From positions 16,985,786 to 17,049,785 of the forward strand of contig OZ038385.1 in the NCBI GenBank assembly GCA_964036045.1: a stretch of 64,000 nt of DNA. The letters run 5' to 3'. Under the pieces are notes generated by a model. That model saw nothing but the letters and a program-made list of their open reading frames with translations, made no database searches and had not been told where the DNA came from. Within the stretch, counting starts at the first letter, position 1. Each line of letters opens with the position of its first letter. Below, one piece after another: positions 31,451-42,334 of this stretch. Source of the DNA: Eutreptiella sp. 'Long Island Sound 2002' (lineage: Eukaryota; Euglenozoa; Euglenophyceae; Eutreptiales; Eutreptiaceae). Position numbers and translations under genes: made by a program.

Positions 31451-32221
31451 AGTAAGAAAAAGTGCTTTTCCAATGCTTTGAGGCATACTCTAGTTGTATT
31501 AGAGATGCACTGAGCACACAGGCATTTCTATCTTAGTATTGGCCCAACCAAAAGTGGTGAAAAGAAATAGACACCCAGAAAGGATATGGAGTGGACCCCT
31601 TAATCCCCTATCAATGTGAGGCAATTCATCTTTTCCTGAGTCGACTGAGAACTGACATATCCAGGGCAGAGCCTATGAATTTATCTATGTTTTCTCATGA
31701 ATTCTTAGCTGTCCTAGTGGTATGCACCCTAGGGGGCTGGGCACCTCTTTTTGAGAGGTCCTGGGTTCAATTCCCGGTCAGCCTAGCTAAGTAGGAAGAT
31801 CCCATGTGACATGGCAGTGACCTCATCGCCACATGCCCTGCCACCTCAGCACATATGGGACCCAAAACAAAGAGTGCACATCTCCTGAGATGGCACTATG
31901 GAGATTGAGTGACCATGGGGCAGTTTTCCAACTCTTTTTCCAAAACATTTCAGCTATCTTTGTGAATATGCAATCCAATGTGTCCTGAGTTGCAGTTTCT
32001 GTGGATATTCTTTCATCTTTCACTGTTTACACTGCAGCCCTTCATGCTTTGATCCTGATTCTCTTCCCCTTGCTTATCTCTGGCTTGGGCTATCCTGGAT
32101 TGGTTGTATTTCAGCAAACAAAACATTTTACTCATCAAAAACAAGCAGCAGGAAACCCTACACCAGCAGCAAGCAGCAGGAGAGGCACAAACACAATGTT
32201 GAAATCACTATAAAACTTTCT
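31451..32221 (+). repeat. Gypsy-B2 3' LTR
   Basis: This is the partner of 20974-21760. It ends CTTTCT and is followed by the target duplication TGCGA (32222-32226). It carries the same tRNA-like module at 31707-31786. Confidence 0.92.
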
Positions 32222-34216
32222 TGCGACTTGTCGCCGCACGTTGCGGCTTTGCACCGAGGTTTGGTTTTCTTGGGGCATACTTTTTTGGGGCTTTTTGGGC
32301 AGGTATGAATGTAGTTTCAAAAGAACACAGGCGAGTAAATAATCCTCTTGGGCAATGAGTGTTCTTTGCCTATCGGAGCTTCTCTTACATATAGGCACCG
32401 GCTTTTGTTGTTTTGTCTGAAAATATTTTCGATGTGCTCCACTGACATAACTTCTCTGCAGTGAACTCTCTCTAGTGTTCCTTCATGAAACACAAGTAGG
32501 CCACCATTGAGCCCTCCGCAGGCAGGGCTGGGTGCACGGACAATGCATGTTGTCTTTCGTGTGTGTGTTCACGCACAAGGACGTGTGCAGGACATCGACA
32601 TAGGTTCCCTGGTGCCAAGTCTGTAGCCCATTGCCTGAAATATGGCATGAGGAAGTTAAAGTTTGAGTATGTTGCCACATTCCCACAAACCGAATCTCCT
32701 CATCACTAATTCCCGCATGAATTGGCGGCTCACCGGCCCAAACATGTCTAAACATGAATTGCACAGATTAAAACAGCAAACCACTAAGCCTCTACACACG
32801 TTGTCAAGAAGAAACCGATAAAGATATGCTTTGTTAGTCAGGTTTGGGTGTTTTGTGCTTGGGACAATTGGCCAAAGTTTGATGTGGTACGGTGTTGTTT
32901 GGATTGCTAGTGACAAGTTGGGCAAAATTATGTTCTCGTGCATCAACACAATGGGAAACTACAAACAATACCTTGTACGTCGTGCTTTTGGGTCGCCTGT
33001 TTAGCGCTAGAGTGGTCCATCACGTGTGTTGGTCCACTCATCAATTCAAGGTCTCGCGGCAAAAAATGATAAGTAGGCATAGCACATTTCACTCACACTC
33101 CCCGACTTAACTTGGACCAACAAAAAGTATACTATACACACTATGAAATGGACTAAGCTCATGTCCCACACCAAACAAGTGAAACTGTTGGTGTATCAAT
33201 GGTTCAAACCCTACGGGGCACCAAAATAGATGCACTTTGATGAAGACGGGTGCATCCGCAGGTTGGATCAGACAGGAAACGACGAGTAACGGCCCTGGCA
33301 TATGTCCATGCCTTGAGATCTTAGATCAGGTATGGTCGTGCCTCATGCAGAGACTCGATGGGTGGCCCTTGACCATCTTCACCATCTTCATGGGCAATGA
33401 CAATGACCATTTCTTGATTCTTTCGTGAATATGTGGCTTATGCTAGGGAGGGAAGGAGCATTCTATGCCTTCCACGGGGAGGTCAGAGCAAGAGTCCCAA
33501 ACTCTCAAGCTGAGAGTCCCTAGGCGCATGTCAGGGGACTAAAGGAAGCGATGACAAAGCACAGGACGCCATGAGCTGACTCACTGGGGTCCTCACCTTC
33601 CTCCCGTCCTAGTCTTCCCAGCACGTTCGCAATTTGGTTTTTTGTTCGCTTAACCTGCCGAAAGCATGCATTCACAGCACTCAGCGATATTGCTTGCGGC
33701 TTCAGAGCAGGATGGAACAGCTTTATGGCCACCCGGTTCCACCATCTGGCCGAATGGACACACCTCGGCCTGAGAACGGGGCAAAACTACGAGACAAAGG
33801 CCACCCCCGTGCTGACGAGAGAGAAGGAGAGGAGAGAGAGAAGCCGATCCGACGCAGGCCTGACAAGCGGAAATGAATCGCGAAATCAAGAAGCCAGGGA
33901 CTAAGGTGGACCAGGATCAGATTGTGAGAGTGTCCACGGCTGCATGCATAACCATGGCCCTGCGGTGAGGAGATGACATGCCCGCTGCCCACGTGCACGG
34001 GTTCCCCGTTGAAATTCGCACGCGCCCACAGTGGGCCGACTGCAAATCGCCGTAGATCAATTCCACCCGGATATGGGAAAGCAAAGGCCTTTTCTTCGTT
34101 AAAGCAATTCTGCGCTTCTTCCTCATTTCTGCGGAGTAATGAATTTCATTGCACTTCCTACTGCAAACGACAGATTTTGTGTTGCCTTTGGTCTTGCTTG
34201 TGCATAGCCCTCCACC
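32222..34216. other. Gene-poor DNA upstream of the LUC7-like gene
   Basis: It begins with the right-hand target duplication of Gypsy-B2 (TGCGA). About 2 kb follow without a recognisable gene. The part nearest 34217 should contain the promoter and 5' UTR of the LUC7-like gene. No clear TATA box stands out there. Confidence 0.6.
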
Positions 34217-37200
34217 ATGGTGGATGCGGCCCGTAAGCTTCTCGATGACTTGATGGGGAAAAAGCGGAATGAGGGGCAAATCGAAAGATTTGATTGGTGG
34301 GAGAAGAGAGTGTGCAAACCTTACTTATTGGGTTGCTGTTTGAACGTCTTATTGACCACCACGAAGTACGACATGGGCCCGTGCAGAAATGAAATTTGTG
34401 GCAACGAAAGGTCTGATAACATTGTCTGTGTTATGAAAATGGCCGTCACGCCAAAATCACAAAACCCCGGAGGTCGCCGAAGTACCTGCCGCCAACGCCT
34501 AACCAACAGACCTCAGCAGGGAAATAGCTTCTTCGCTTGCTGCGGCAAGGAGCACCAAGCACACCGTGCTTCCCTGTATTGCTTCCAGGGTCAAAACTGA
34601 ATACGATGCCGATACCAGCGACAAGAAACCACGTCTGGAGGTGCGGTGGATGAAAGAGCTTATTCCCGTTCTTGAATCACGCGTCGAGGAGGCGGATCAC
34701 AACGTCATTAAGAACAGGTGTCGGAACCGAGCGGCCTCTATGCTCCAAAACTGCCAGCTTCATTCTTGCTTTGTTGCCTCTGTGCATGCTCTCTTTCGTT
34801 GACTCTCAACGACGAGAATGTACCTCGAAGTGTCCAACCTCGCAAATTCTAACCGACCGCAGAAACAGCCCTTGTCGTCGATTCATGTGCTTGCCTTAGG
34901 GAAAAGCTGTCGCAGCTGCAGGGCACGTGGAGCAACCCTGATGATGCTCCAGAGATGAAGACCTTAGTCGAGACGATGACACAGACAGCAAATGAGGCGG
35001 AACAAGCTGGAGAGGAAGGGGACATCGAGAGGTCCCAGCAGCTCCTCACCAAACTCGAGGACTTGAAGAAGCAGCAGACTTTGCTGAGAAGCAAGCTCTC
35101 CCAGCCTTCCAACCACACTGCCATGCGGGTTTGCGACGTCACAGGTGTGACAGCAGGCCGAGTTCAGGATTATCAACGCAACCTGGGTGCGCCTGGAGCA
35201 AAAAACATTGTGGACTGTTCCTTGTTTGGGGGGGAGGGGGGGGGGGGCAATGCTGAGGACACGCTGCTTGCCTGCCTGCCCAGGCATAGTGGGGGTCACA
35301 ATCCACCCACCTGGCTGAATTACGACACAACTGCCTCTGTGCTTTGCCCTGCATTCAAAACGATAGTCTCCCACACCCTGCGTAGCAAGCACTGGACCAG
35401 ATTATTTGTTTCTCAACTTAAAAGACCTGTGAAACAAATCTGCTATGTCTGAGGAATGTCTGTCTGGGGTTGGATGGTTCTTTGAAAGCGCACTTGTTGG
35501 GGTGATTGATTGTGTACTCCAGGTTCCTGAGTCTTTTTGAATCTGTGATCTTGCTAGGACTTGTTGGGCATGATTGGTGTTCGCCACGTTCTCAGGGTTC
35601 GTTCAGACTTGCTTCATCGAGTTGCTCAGCTTCGCCTTCGGAGCAGAGACTAGATTCATTCTTGCCACTGTCAGCTTTGACTCCAGAGCAGGAATTCGAT
35701 TCTTTCTCATCAGATGCCTATCCAATGGTTGGAAATGTATTGCGGGGACATCCACTGTATCGCCTGTGTCCTCTGGAGCCACGCCCACGTGACATGTTCG
35801 CGGTTGAGCAATGCAAGCTTTGCCACTTCCACCTGCACCCTGCACCTGGGGCGCGTTTCAATCTTGAAGGCCAACCTTTGATGGTCCCTCCCTGCCCCTC
35901 AAAAGTACTGTGCAAAGAAAACGGGGGAAAACACACGGGAGGCAGCTTCAAAAGAACCCATCCTGCTCCCACCTGCCGCTGGAACTGTCCAACCCTCCGT
36001 GCAACATTGTGGGGCCCCAGATTACCCATGGAATAGGTCAACTCGTTCCGGCTTTACCACATGCACACAGTAGCGCTGTCACGGGCTGAGTGGGTGGGTT
36101 GGGTCCCTGAGTTGGGACATCCCTCCCCGGGCAGCGTTAGGGTGTTTCAACACAATTGTTGGCTGTGGCCACTAGAGGAATGTCACCTGTTCTGAGTATT
36201 TACTGGCACACAAACCCGATTGCCCATTGCGCCACCAGAAATGGGATGCGCGCATCATCAAACAGCATCTTATTTCGTACTTGCACGTTCGTTCGTACGT
36301 TCGTACGTGTGTTCAGTCGCTTGAGCGATAAACAAACTCTCCTCTCCTCCAGTTCTATTTTTCTCCGGTTCTTTCCTGCATCCCGACCCTTTGTGATCAA
36401 TTTGGAGGTTTGATCTGTGCATTGATTTGGGGTTTGAGGATGTTGGAAACATGACAGTTTTTCACCGAATACCTTTCCATAGAAAATCACCACCTCCAGC
36501 CAACGTAGAAACACCCCATGGAGCATTGTGTGCGCACGCGCGCTCGTTGGTGTGTGTGTGGTGAAAACGTCGAGCATCGGTGTCTCTTGAGAACGGATCG
36601 GCTGTCTGGATGTTTCGACGAATGCGCATGCGTATGGCGCTTGCAATCAGGACAGGCGGCTCATGGTCTATGGTGCAGTGGTGGCTCGCATGCGCACACG
36701 CACACTCATGCTACATATGCCCTGCCGTCTCGGGGCCCGTCGAAACGGGAAACAAACAAGGAGATGGATTAGAACAGGACACGTGACACAACACCGCACC
36801 ACATGACGCAACACAACCACACAGGCACACAGAGCTAATCGAGGCGGTCCACATTAAGAAAAACAAAAGCAAAAAAAACCTGCTCTTCCAAGTCCATGTT
36901 TATGACATTACCCTATCTCATGGTGCCGAAGTCAGCATCTAATCGGGGCTTTCGGTGAAATTAAACAGGCTGTCACAACTAAGCTCATGTAAAAAGTTCA
37001 TGAAGATGTACAGAGAGAGGGGCGGGGGGCCACAACCCATAGCCTACGCGGGCACAATCAACGCCGCATGGCACCAATGTGGAGCCCTCAAAAATTGGGT
37101 CTTTGGCACAAAAAACTGGTGGGGCAACGTCCAGCAGCTCCTCATGCTCTTCAAGGGTGCCCCCAAGGGATTCCAAGGCCTCAATGTTCCTGTGTGGTAC

Positions 37201-38538
37201 GCATGTCACAGGGTCCATCTTCAAGGAAGCTGACGTGGACAATTACTACCTAGGCAAGCAGTACATTGCATACGCCACCATCCGGGCCAAGCTCAAGGAA
37301 TTCAAGCAGCGTGTGGCTGAAGCGGGGCCTGATTTGGATGACGATGGCCCCCGATATGGCAGAGGTATGGGGTACAAGGCCAAACAGGGTGACGAGGTGC
37401 GTGGTCTGTGTGAATGGCTGGAAACGCAGCACGTTGCTTTGAGTCCGCTCGTGCCTGTCTTGTTTTCTGGGCTGTGGTGCAAGTATGGCTTTTGGCTGGC
37501 CCAGTGGACAAAGCTCCATCTGATGGCATCGACATGACCGCACGCGAGGGCCCAGGAGTCCGTTGCTAGCCATGACATACTCCGGGGCATCGAAGTACAT
37601 GAGTGCGATGTCGGGGTAAAACACAGCAGCCTCTTCACAGCGCCGGAGGTTTGCCCCGCTATTCTCTCGTGACAAATTCTTCGGGAGTATCAGATTGTTT
37701 AGATGAGAGTGTCAGGTCAGCGAGACACGTCTGGGTGTCTGGGCAGGTTCTTTTTTTTTTGAAACGCTTTTTTTGATCTGGTCTCCTGGCAGTGTAGGAC
37801 AGCAGTGACGCATTAGAATTGCGGTCGCCTGCACTGACTGCAGAGAAGCGGGTGGGCGGTTGCAAAAAGGATGACACAGGAATGAGATGGTGAGGGCGGG
37901 TCCACCAGGGGCCTAGAGGGTAGTCTTTTTCGTTGACCCCCATTAGGATTCGTTGATCGCCTTCAGTACGGCCTCAAAACGTGCGGTTATCATAGACCCG
38001 CAAGCAACCCCTAACGCGTCATCCAGTCGCCCTTGGCCCCGCCCGCCAGTCGCTGTCAGTGAGCACAAACTGTGGATTATGGATTGTTTTCGTCCATTAG
38101 CGGACCACGGAGGAAGAAGACTCGGCACACGTGCAAGCGCCACTGCTATCCCCGCCTCACAAGTCCACAGACAGCACTCCTGTATTCGGTGCAGATGAAC
38201 GCGGCCGTGACGATGACCGGTATCATGATCGGGATCGAGACAGGGATCGAGACAGGGATCGAGATAGTTATCGCGACCGGGACCGCGACCGCGACCGGGA
38301 TCGAGATCGTGACCGGGATCGAGATCGTGACCGGGATTACCGTGACCGCGGAGGCTATGACCGCCACGGTGGGGGTGGGTACGGTGGGGACCGATATGGG
38401 GATGGTTATGGAAAGGGGGGTAAGGGTAAAGGGGGATACGGGGATCGGTATCACCCTTACGAGAGGCCGAGAGATAATTATCACGGTGGTGGTGGTTATG
38501 GGGGTGGTGGTTATGGCCGACACAGAGACTGGCGTTAA
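34217..38538 (+). CDS. LUC7L: LUC7-like U1 snRNP-associated splicing factor, five exons
   Basis: The gene is predicted as join 34217-34410, 34589-34717, 34900-35144, 37212-37364, 38195-38538. All introns are GT-AG, with phases 2, 2, 1, 1, giving 354 residues. The start CCACCATGG is a strong Kozak context. LUC7 proteins sit in the U1 snRNP and help choose 5' splice sites. Exon 1 shows the family N-terminus (ARKLLDDLMGKKR) and first zinc-finger region (VCKPYLLGCC, then GPCRNEIC). Exons 2-3 give the helical middle (EEADHNVIKNR joined to EKLSQLQG, then GDIERSQQLLTKLEDLKKQQ). The second finger begins MRVCDVTG and continues across the exon 3/4 join into NYYLGKQYIAY and IRAKLKEF. Compared with the family, one Cys is Thr, both His are Tyr, and the last ligand of finger 1 is Ile. 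Exon 5 encodes an Arg-Asp repeat tail and a Gly/Tyr-rich end instead of the usual RS domain. Identity is firm; exact splice sites are inferred. Confidence 0.87.
35145..37211 (+). other. Long intron 4 region (third intron) of the LUC7-like gene
   Basis: This 2067-bp intron interrupts the second zinc-finger coding region. It contains a G-run (about 35228-35248) and several short open frames (for example 35506-36036) with no recognisable domain. It starts GTGTGA and ends CACAG. Confidence 0.7.
37365..38194 (+). other. Last intron of the LUC7-like gene
   Basis: This 830-bp intron starts GTATGG and ends GTGCAG. It separates the zinc-finger exon from the Arg-Asp/Gly-Tyr tail exon. Nothing further is recognisable inside it. 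Confidence 0.7.
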
Positions 38539-39601
38539 AGACTGCTGGCCTCATCTCGACGCACAATTTTGTTTCGCGGCCAGTTTTTTTTTGTAGCATA
38601 TGACGAAATACGCACCATGAAATTGCCCCCCCTTTATTCCAAGCACTCATTTTTTGTGTTGCCCAAGAACTCAGCAAACAGCGGTGCGGAACTTTCAGTG
38701 TTGCACAAGAATGGATGTTCTCTGAGTGGTGTTTGCCTTTGCACAGCACAGCGAGAGGAGCCCCTTATCTTATTTTTCACAAACCCTATCCAATCTTTCC
38801 TGCCCTGGGTATTGTTTGATATGGTACAAAGGGATGTACCCAGATACCATGTGTCATGCAACAGTCATACTGTGCTCTCTGTGATGTGTGATGTATTTTG
38901 GTAAATTGTGGGGAACGTTGCAAGCTATTTCACCGTAATATCATTTCTCATGACGAGGTGACGTGATGCGGGGCCTTGTAGTTCATGAGTAATGCAGCAC
39001 ACAGCAGTCTCCATGATGCTTTGTTTCGATCAGAATGTTGTCAGCACATTTTACAGGTTTGTTTAGTATTTTGGTTGTTGTGCCAGTCAGTGAGTGTCAT
39101 TAAAGAAGATCATAGTGGCATCTGCGTTTGGTATTACAGAGCTGAGGTCTGGCAGGATATAAAGTGAGTGTTGAGTGTTACAAACACAGCAGATTGTTGG
39201 ATTCTTGTGACGCTTGACAAGTGTTGGAGGTGTGTTGGTGGGATTTGGGGGGATTGTGCGGGTGCTTTTCTTCTGGAGGGGGAGGGGGGAGTGAAGATAT
39301 CAGATGATTATCTCTAGTATCTGCGAAGCTGGCTGTCTTGAGAAACCATACCGCAATATTAGATATTGGAGATTTAGGGCGGCCCATTTAGCCATGGTAT
39401 TTCGAATGTTCTGGTTTTATAAGACATGATTTTTCAAGCAGCAGAATTTTTCACCATTCTTGCTCCATTGTGTGTCACTGTTTGCCGATTTCGTTGTTCG
39501 TACCTCATACAGGCTTTTTTTCATGCCACCCAGGTACAGGCGGGGAGGGGGATTTCGCGGGGGAATATTTCGTGGTGGGAAATCTCGTATTTTACATGTG
39601 T

Positions 39602-39641
39602 GCGAAATTTCGTGCTCAATTTTCAGGCCACTGTGCGAAAT
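39602..39641. repeat. Short dispersed motif, copy 1
   Basis: GCGAAATTTCGTGC is followed by TTTTCAGGCCACTGTGCGAA. A second copy with the same two blocks lies at 40105-40150. The GCGAAA ends recur in inverted form nearby. Origin is unknown. Confidence 0.5.
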
Positions 39642-39809
39642 AAACCTTTTGCGAAATTTAGCCACTGGGGCGCATGCCCAGCCAGCCGGCCTGCCCACCC
39701 AGGGCAGCCTGGGGAGAGGGGAGGGCGTTCATACGCTCATGGCCCTGGTGGGCCCTGCTTGACTGCTGCTTGGGTGGGAGGACAGACTGCAAGACAGGTC
39801 CTAAAATTG

Positions 39810-39885
39810 TAGACAGTGGGATTTGAATTCAGGTTATTCATTTGCAAGACCACTGCACATACCACTAGAGTACTCACTGTCACTA
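39810..39885 (-). repeat. Possible tRNA-derived SINE fragment
   Basis: On the minus strand CTCTAGTGGTATGTGC resembles an A box, and AATTCAAATCC matches the B-box consensus at 9 of 11 positions. A 7-bp GACAGTG/CACTGTC pair flanks them. The A box shares CTAGTGGTATG with the tRNA-like module in the Gypsy-B2 LTR. There is no clear tail. Confidence 0.35.
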
Positions 39886-40104
39886 ACACCACTACTGCTC
39901 AAGGATCACATACAGCCGGAGGGGTGCAAATTTTCCGAAAAATGAGAGAGGTTTTGGGTGTCCACATGTTTATAGCTGCACAACAATTAAAAGGAAGGTG
40001 TGTTTGGGGCCTGGGATTGAGATCCAGGTCATGCAGGAACCCCCTGAAAGTAAAGAATGCAATGCTGCAAGCTCCTGGAAATCAGCAACACAATCCTGGA
40101 AGGG

Positions 40105-40150
40105 TGCGAAATTTCCTGCAGGATTTTCAGGCCACTGTGCGAAAAATTCC
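40105..40150. repeat. Short dispersed motif, copy 2
   Basis: TGCGAAATTTCCTGC is followed by ATTTTCAGGCCACTGTGCGA, matching 39602-39641 in order and orientation. Confidence 0.5.
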
Positions 40151-40718
40151 CACCACAAAATCCCCCTCTTTTCCTGCAATGACTTCAACCATTACTGTAT
40201 GAAAGCAATATGAGCTTGCTGTTCTAGGTCCGAAGGTGGCGTCAAAATTATTCAATTCCAATCCCAAAAATTTGCTAATTAGAAGTCTTTGCAATTAGAA
40301 TATTAAAAGTGCGCCCCACCATGTATGTTTTGCCAACAGCTACAAATGATTAAGTTTTCAGGAAAAAGCCATTTGCCCACATTTGTTGCTGCAACCATTA
40401 TTGTGCATGCACAAAAGCCATGATTTCCAAACAGTACAAAAACACAATTTATGATGCGTATTTCAACAACATGAAAATTTCACACGCGCGGGATCACCAT
40501 CTGTGGCAAAAACCATGTGAACAATCGACTGACAATGACACCAATGATTTCTTCAAAAATTGAAAAGGATATCTATCAATTCAAGATGCCATCTGCTTAT
40601 CACCCTTACGCTCTTACACCCGTACGCAGGCAACAATTTTCCCGCCGGTGTCTCCACATCACTTTCTGGACCAACGCAGACTGATCACACTCTCATCGGT
40701 CCAATAGACTATTCACTA

Positions 40719-40782
40719 GGCATTACTCAACTATGCGCAGACATTGCTGAGGCATTACTCAACTATGCGCAGACATTGCTGA
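40719..40782. repeat. 32-bp perfect tandem duplication
   Basis: A 32-bp unit beginning GGCATTACTCAACTATGCGC occurs at 40719-40750 and again at 40751-40782 without a gap. Confidence 0.9.
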
Positions 40783-42052
40783 AGACTTTTTAAGACTTAC
40801 AACAATTACAATTCTTTCCACGTGAACGTAGTTTCGCTCCACACCCATTGTACGCGCAATATGGCGCCGATGACGATGTTCAAGAACCCAAATTTGGCAA
40901 CTTCTTTTGTTGTGTGATCAAACTCAAGGTGGGGTTCTCTCTCTTGATTCCACGTTTCACATTGATCCCGACCACGGCTAAAGACCGTCTTTGGTGCGTT
41001 TTGAAAAATACTTCTTTCAGTTGGAGAACTTTGCTTTGTAGCACAAGTTAACAAGCACCAACTCTTTCAGGATGAGAGGTGTGTATGCTCACTAAAGGTT
41101 GGAGCCCGGCTATGTTAGGGGCGATGTCAAGTACCTGTGGGTAGGATTTTTGCTTCTTTGATGATCTTTCTGGTTTCCTGTGTTGTCCAGGACGAACCGG
41201 CCCAACCGTTTTCTCGTTTAATGAGCCATACTCTGTCTGGATAGGTCATCTAGTGTGGAAGTGTGCACGTATGTGTACATGTGTGTACACATGATTTAAT
41301 TGGAGCATGCATGAACGTGGTCAAGTCACGAAAGCTGGGTGTTTGCTATGGTTCTTTTGCACGGATTTCTTTGCTTTGCATGTGGTGGTGAGACCACAAT
41401 TTTGGAACAAGGGCTCCTATGGGACACATGTTTCCCTTCTTACGGTGATGCAAATTTTCTTGTTGACTAAGTACATGTTCCAGCGTGTGCACTTCGATTT
41501 CTCACTATTGCATAACCAAACAAGTGTGCTGCCATGTTACAAAAGAAATCTGTCACGTGTCTGAAGGTCGGTGTCTTTTCTTCACGGAGAAACAGTGAGC
41601 TTAGCATTGAACGAGACCATAGATCGATGAGCCTTTTTGTTGGAAACAATGGACACCCATTTCGCTCGCATGTTTCCAACTTTTCCACATATGGGTACCA
41701 GTGCACATCTGGGTATGAATGAATCTTCTAGCAGAAAGCAAGCAACCTTGAAAAGACTGGAAAATTTGATTCACCTCCGAACTGTCAAAATCTTTCATAG
41801 TTATCCATGGCTATCAATAGTACAATATGCTAGCAAATAAAGAATTTTCTCCCGAATAGTGGCACTGCAAAGTCAATATCGCCGAAAGTCAATATGGCAC
41901 TAAAAAAAGCATGCATAAAATATCCCCTCATCTCCACACCACTTCTCTCCATCTAAACAATCCTACACAAACTCCGTCACACACTTGTACACACACTTCT
42001 CCATGCCTACACACTTGCACCCTCCCACGCTTTCCACTGCGCCCAACACCCA

Positions 42053-42252
42053 GAAAGATGTCCTTGAATTATGCCCTAGGTCTTTTGATGTATTCCTGCA
42101 GGTTTTGTGTGTTACACTGGATTCCAAAACCAATCATTGATTCGATCCATATTCAGTCCTTGCTCTACTTGCTGCTTTGGTTTGGAGTTTTCAACTACAA
42201 AACCTGCAGGAATACATCAAAAGACCTAGGGCATAATTCAAGGACATCTTTC
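42053..42252 (+). repeat. 56-bp perfect inverted repeat at the Gypsy-B left end (LTR or LTR remnant)
   Basis: Arms at 42053-42108 and 42197-42252 are perfect reverse complements over 56 bp with an 88-bp spacer. The outer ends read GAAAGATGTCC and GGACATCTTTC. The right arm ends next to the primer-binding site, so it should be the LTR 3' end. It may be a short LTR with long terminal inverted repeats, or an LTR end joined to an inverted copy of itself. Confidence 0.7.
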
Positions 42253-42263
42253 CGGTAGCAGAG
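42253..42263 (+). other. Gypsy-B primer-binding site variant
   Basis: CGGTAGCAGAG, one base different from the TGGTAGCAGAG of the other elements, follows the inverted repeat. Confidence 0.65.
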
Positions 42264-42334
42264 ACAGTCCCTTGTGACCTTTTGAACCGACCCTGAGAAG
42301 AAGTGCAGAACAAAAGCTCAACGACAAGTCCAAC

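Larger units (their letters stand above)
20974..32221 (+). mobile_element. Gypsy-B2: full-length but decayed Ty3/gypsy chromovirus-type element
   Basis: LTRs at 20974-21760 and 31451-32221 flank a primer-binding site, gag, pol and a polypurine tract. The element is bounded by the 5-bp target duplication TGCGA (20969-20973 and 32222-32226), which fixes both ends. The LTR termini are AGTAAG...CTTTCT rather than the usual TG...CA. Gag-pol is broken by several frameshifts. It is a relative of Gypsy-B. About 2.15 kb of non-coding sequence lies between pol and the 3' LTR, which is unusually long. Confidence 0.92.
38539..42052. other. AT-rich intergenic DNA with small repeats
   Basis: About 3.5 kb contain no recognisable gene. 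It holds the 3' UTR of the LUC7-like gene, a possible tRNA-derived SINE fragment (39810-39885), two copies of a short dispersed motif (39602-39641 and 40105-40150) and a 32-bp tandem duplication (40719-40782). Confidence 0.6.

Noticed and set aside
35506-36036. A 176-codon open frame inside the long LUC7 intron.
   Set aside because: No recognised domain, no good start context, and it lies between exons that join cleanly by GT-AG splicing.
38146-38523. Long open frame on the minus strand rich in Ile/Pro/Val opposite the last LUC7 exon.
   Set aside because: It is the complement of the Arg-Asp repeat codons of the LUC7-like exon and has no domain of its own.
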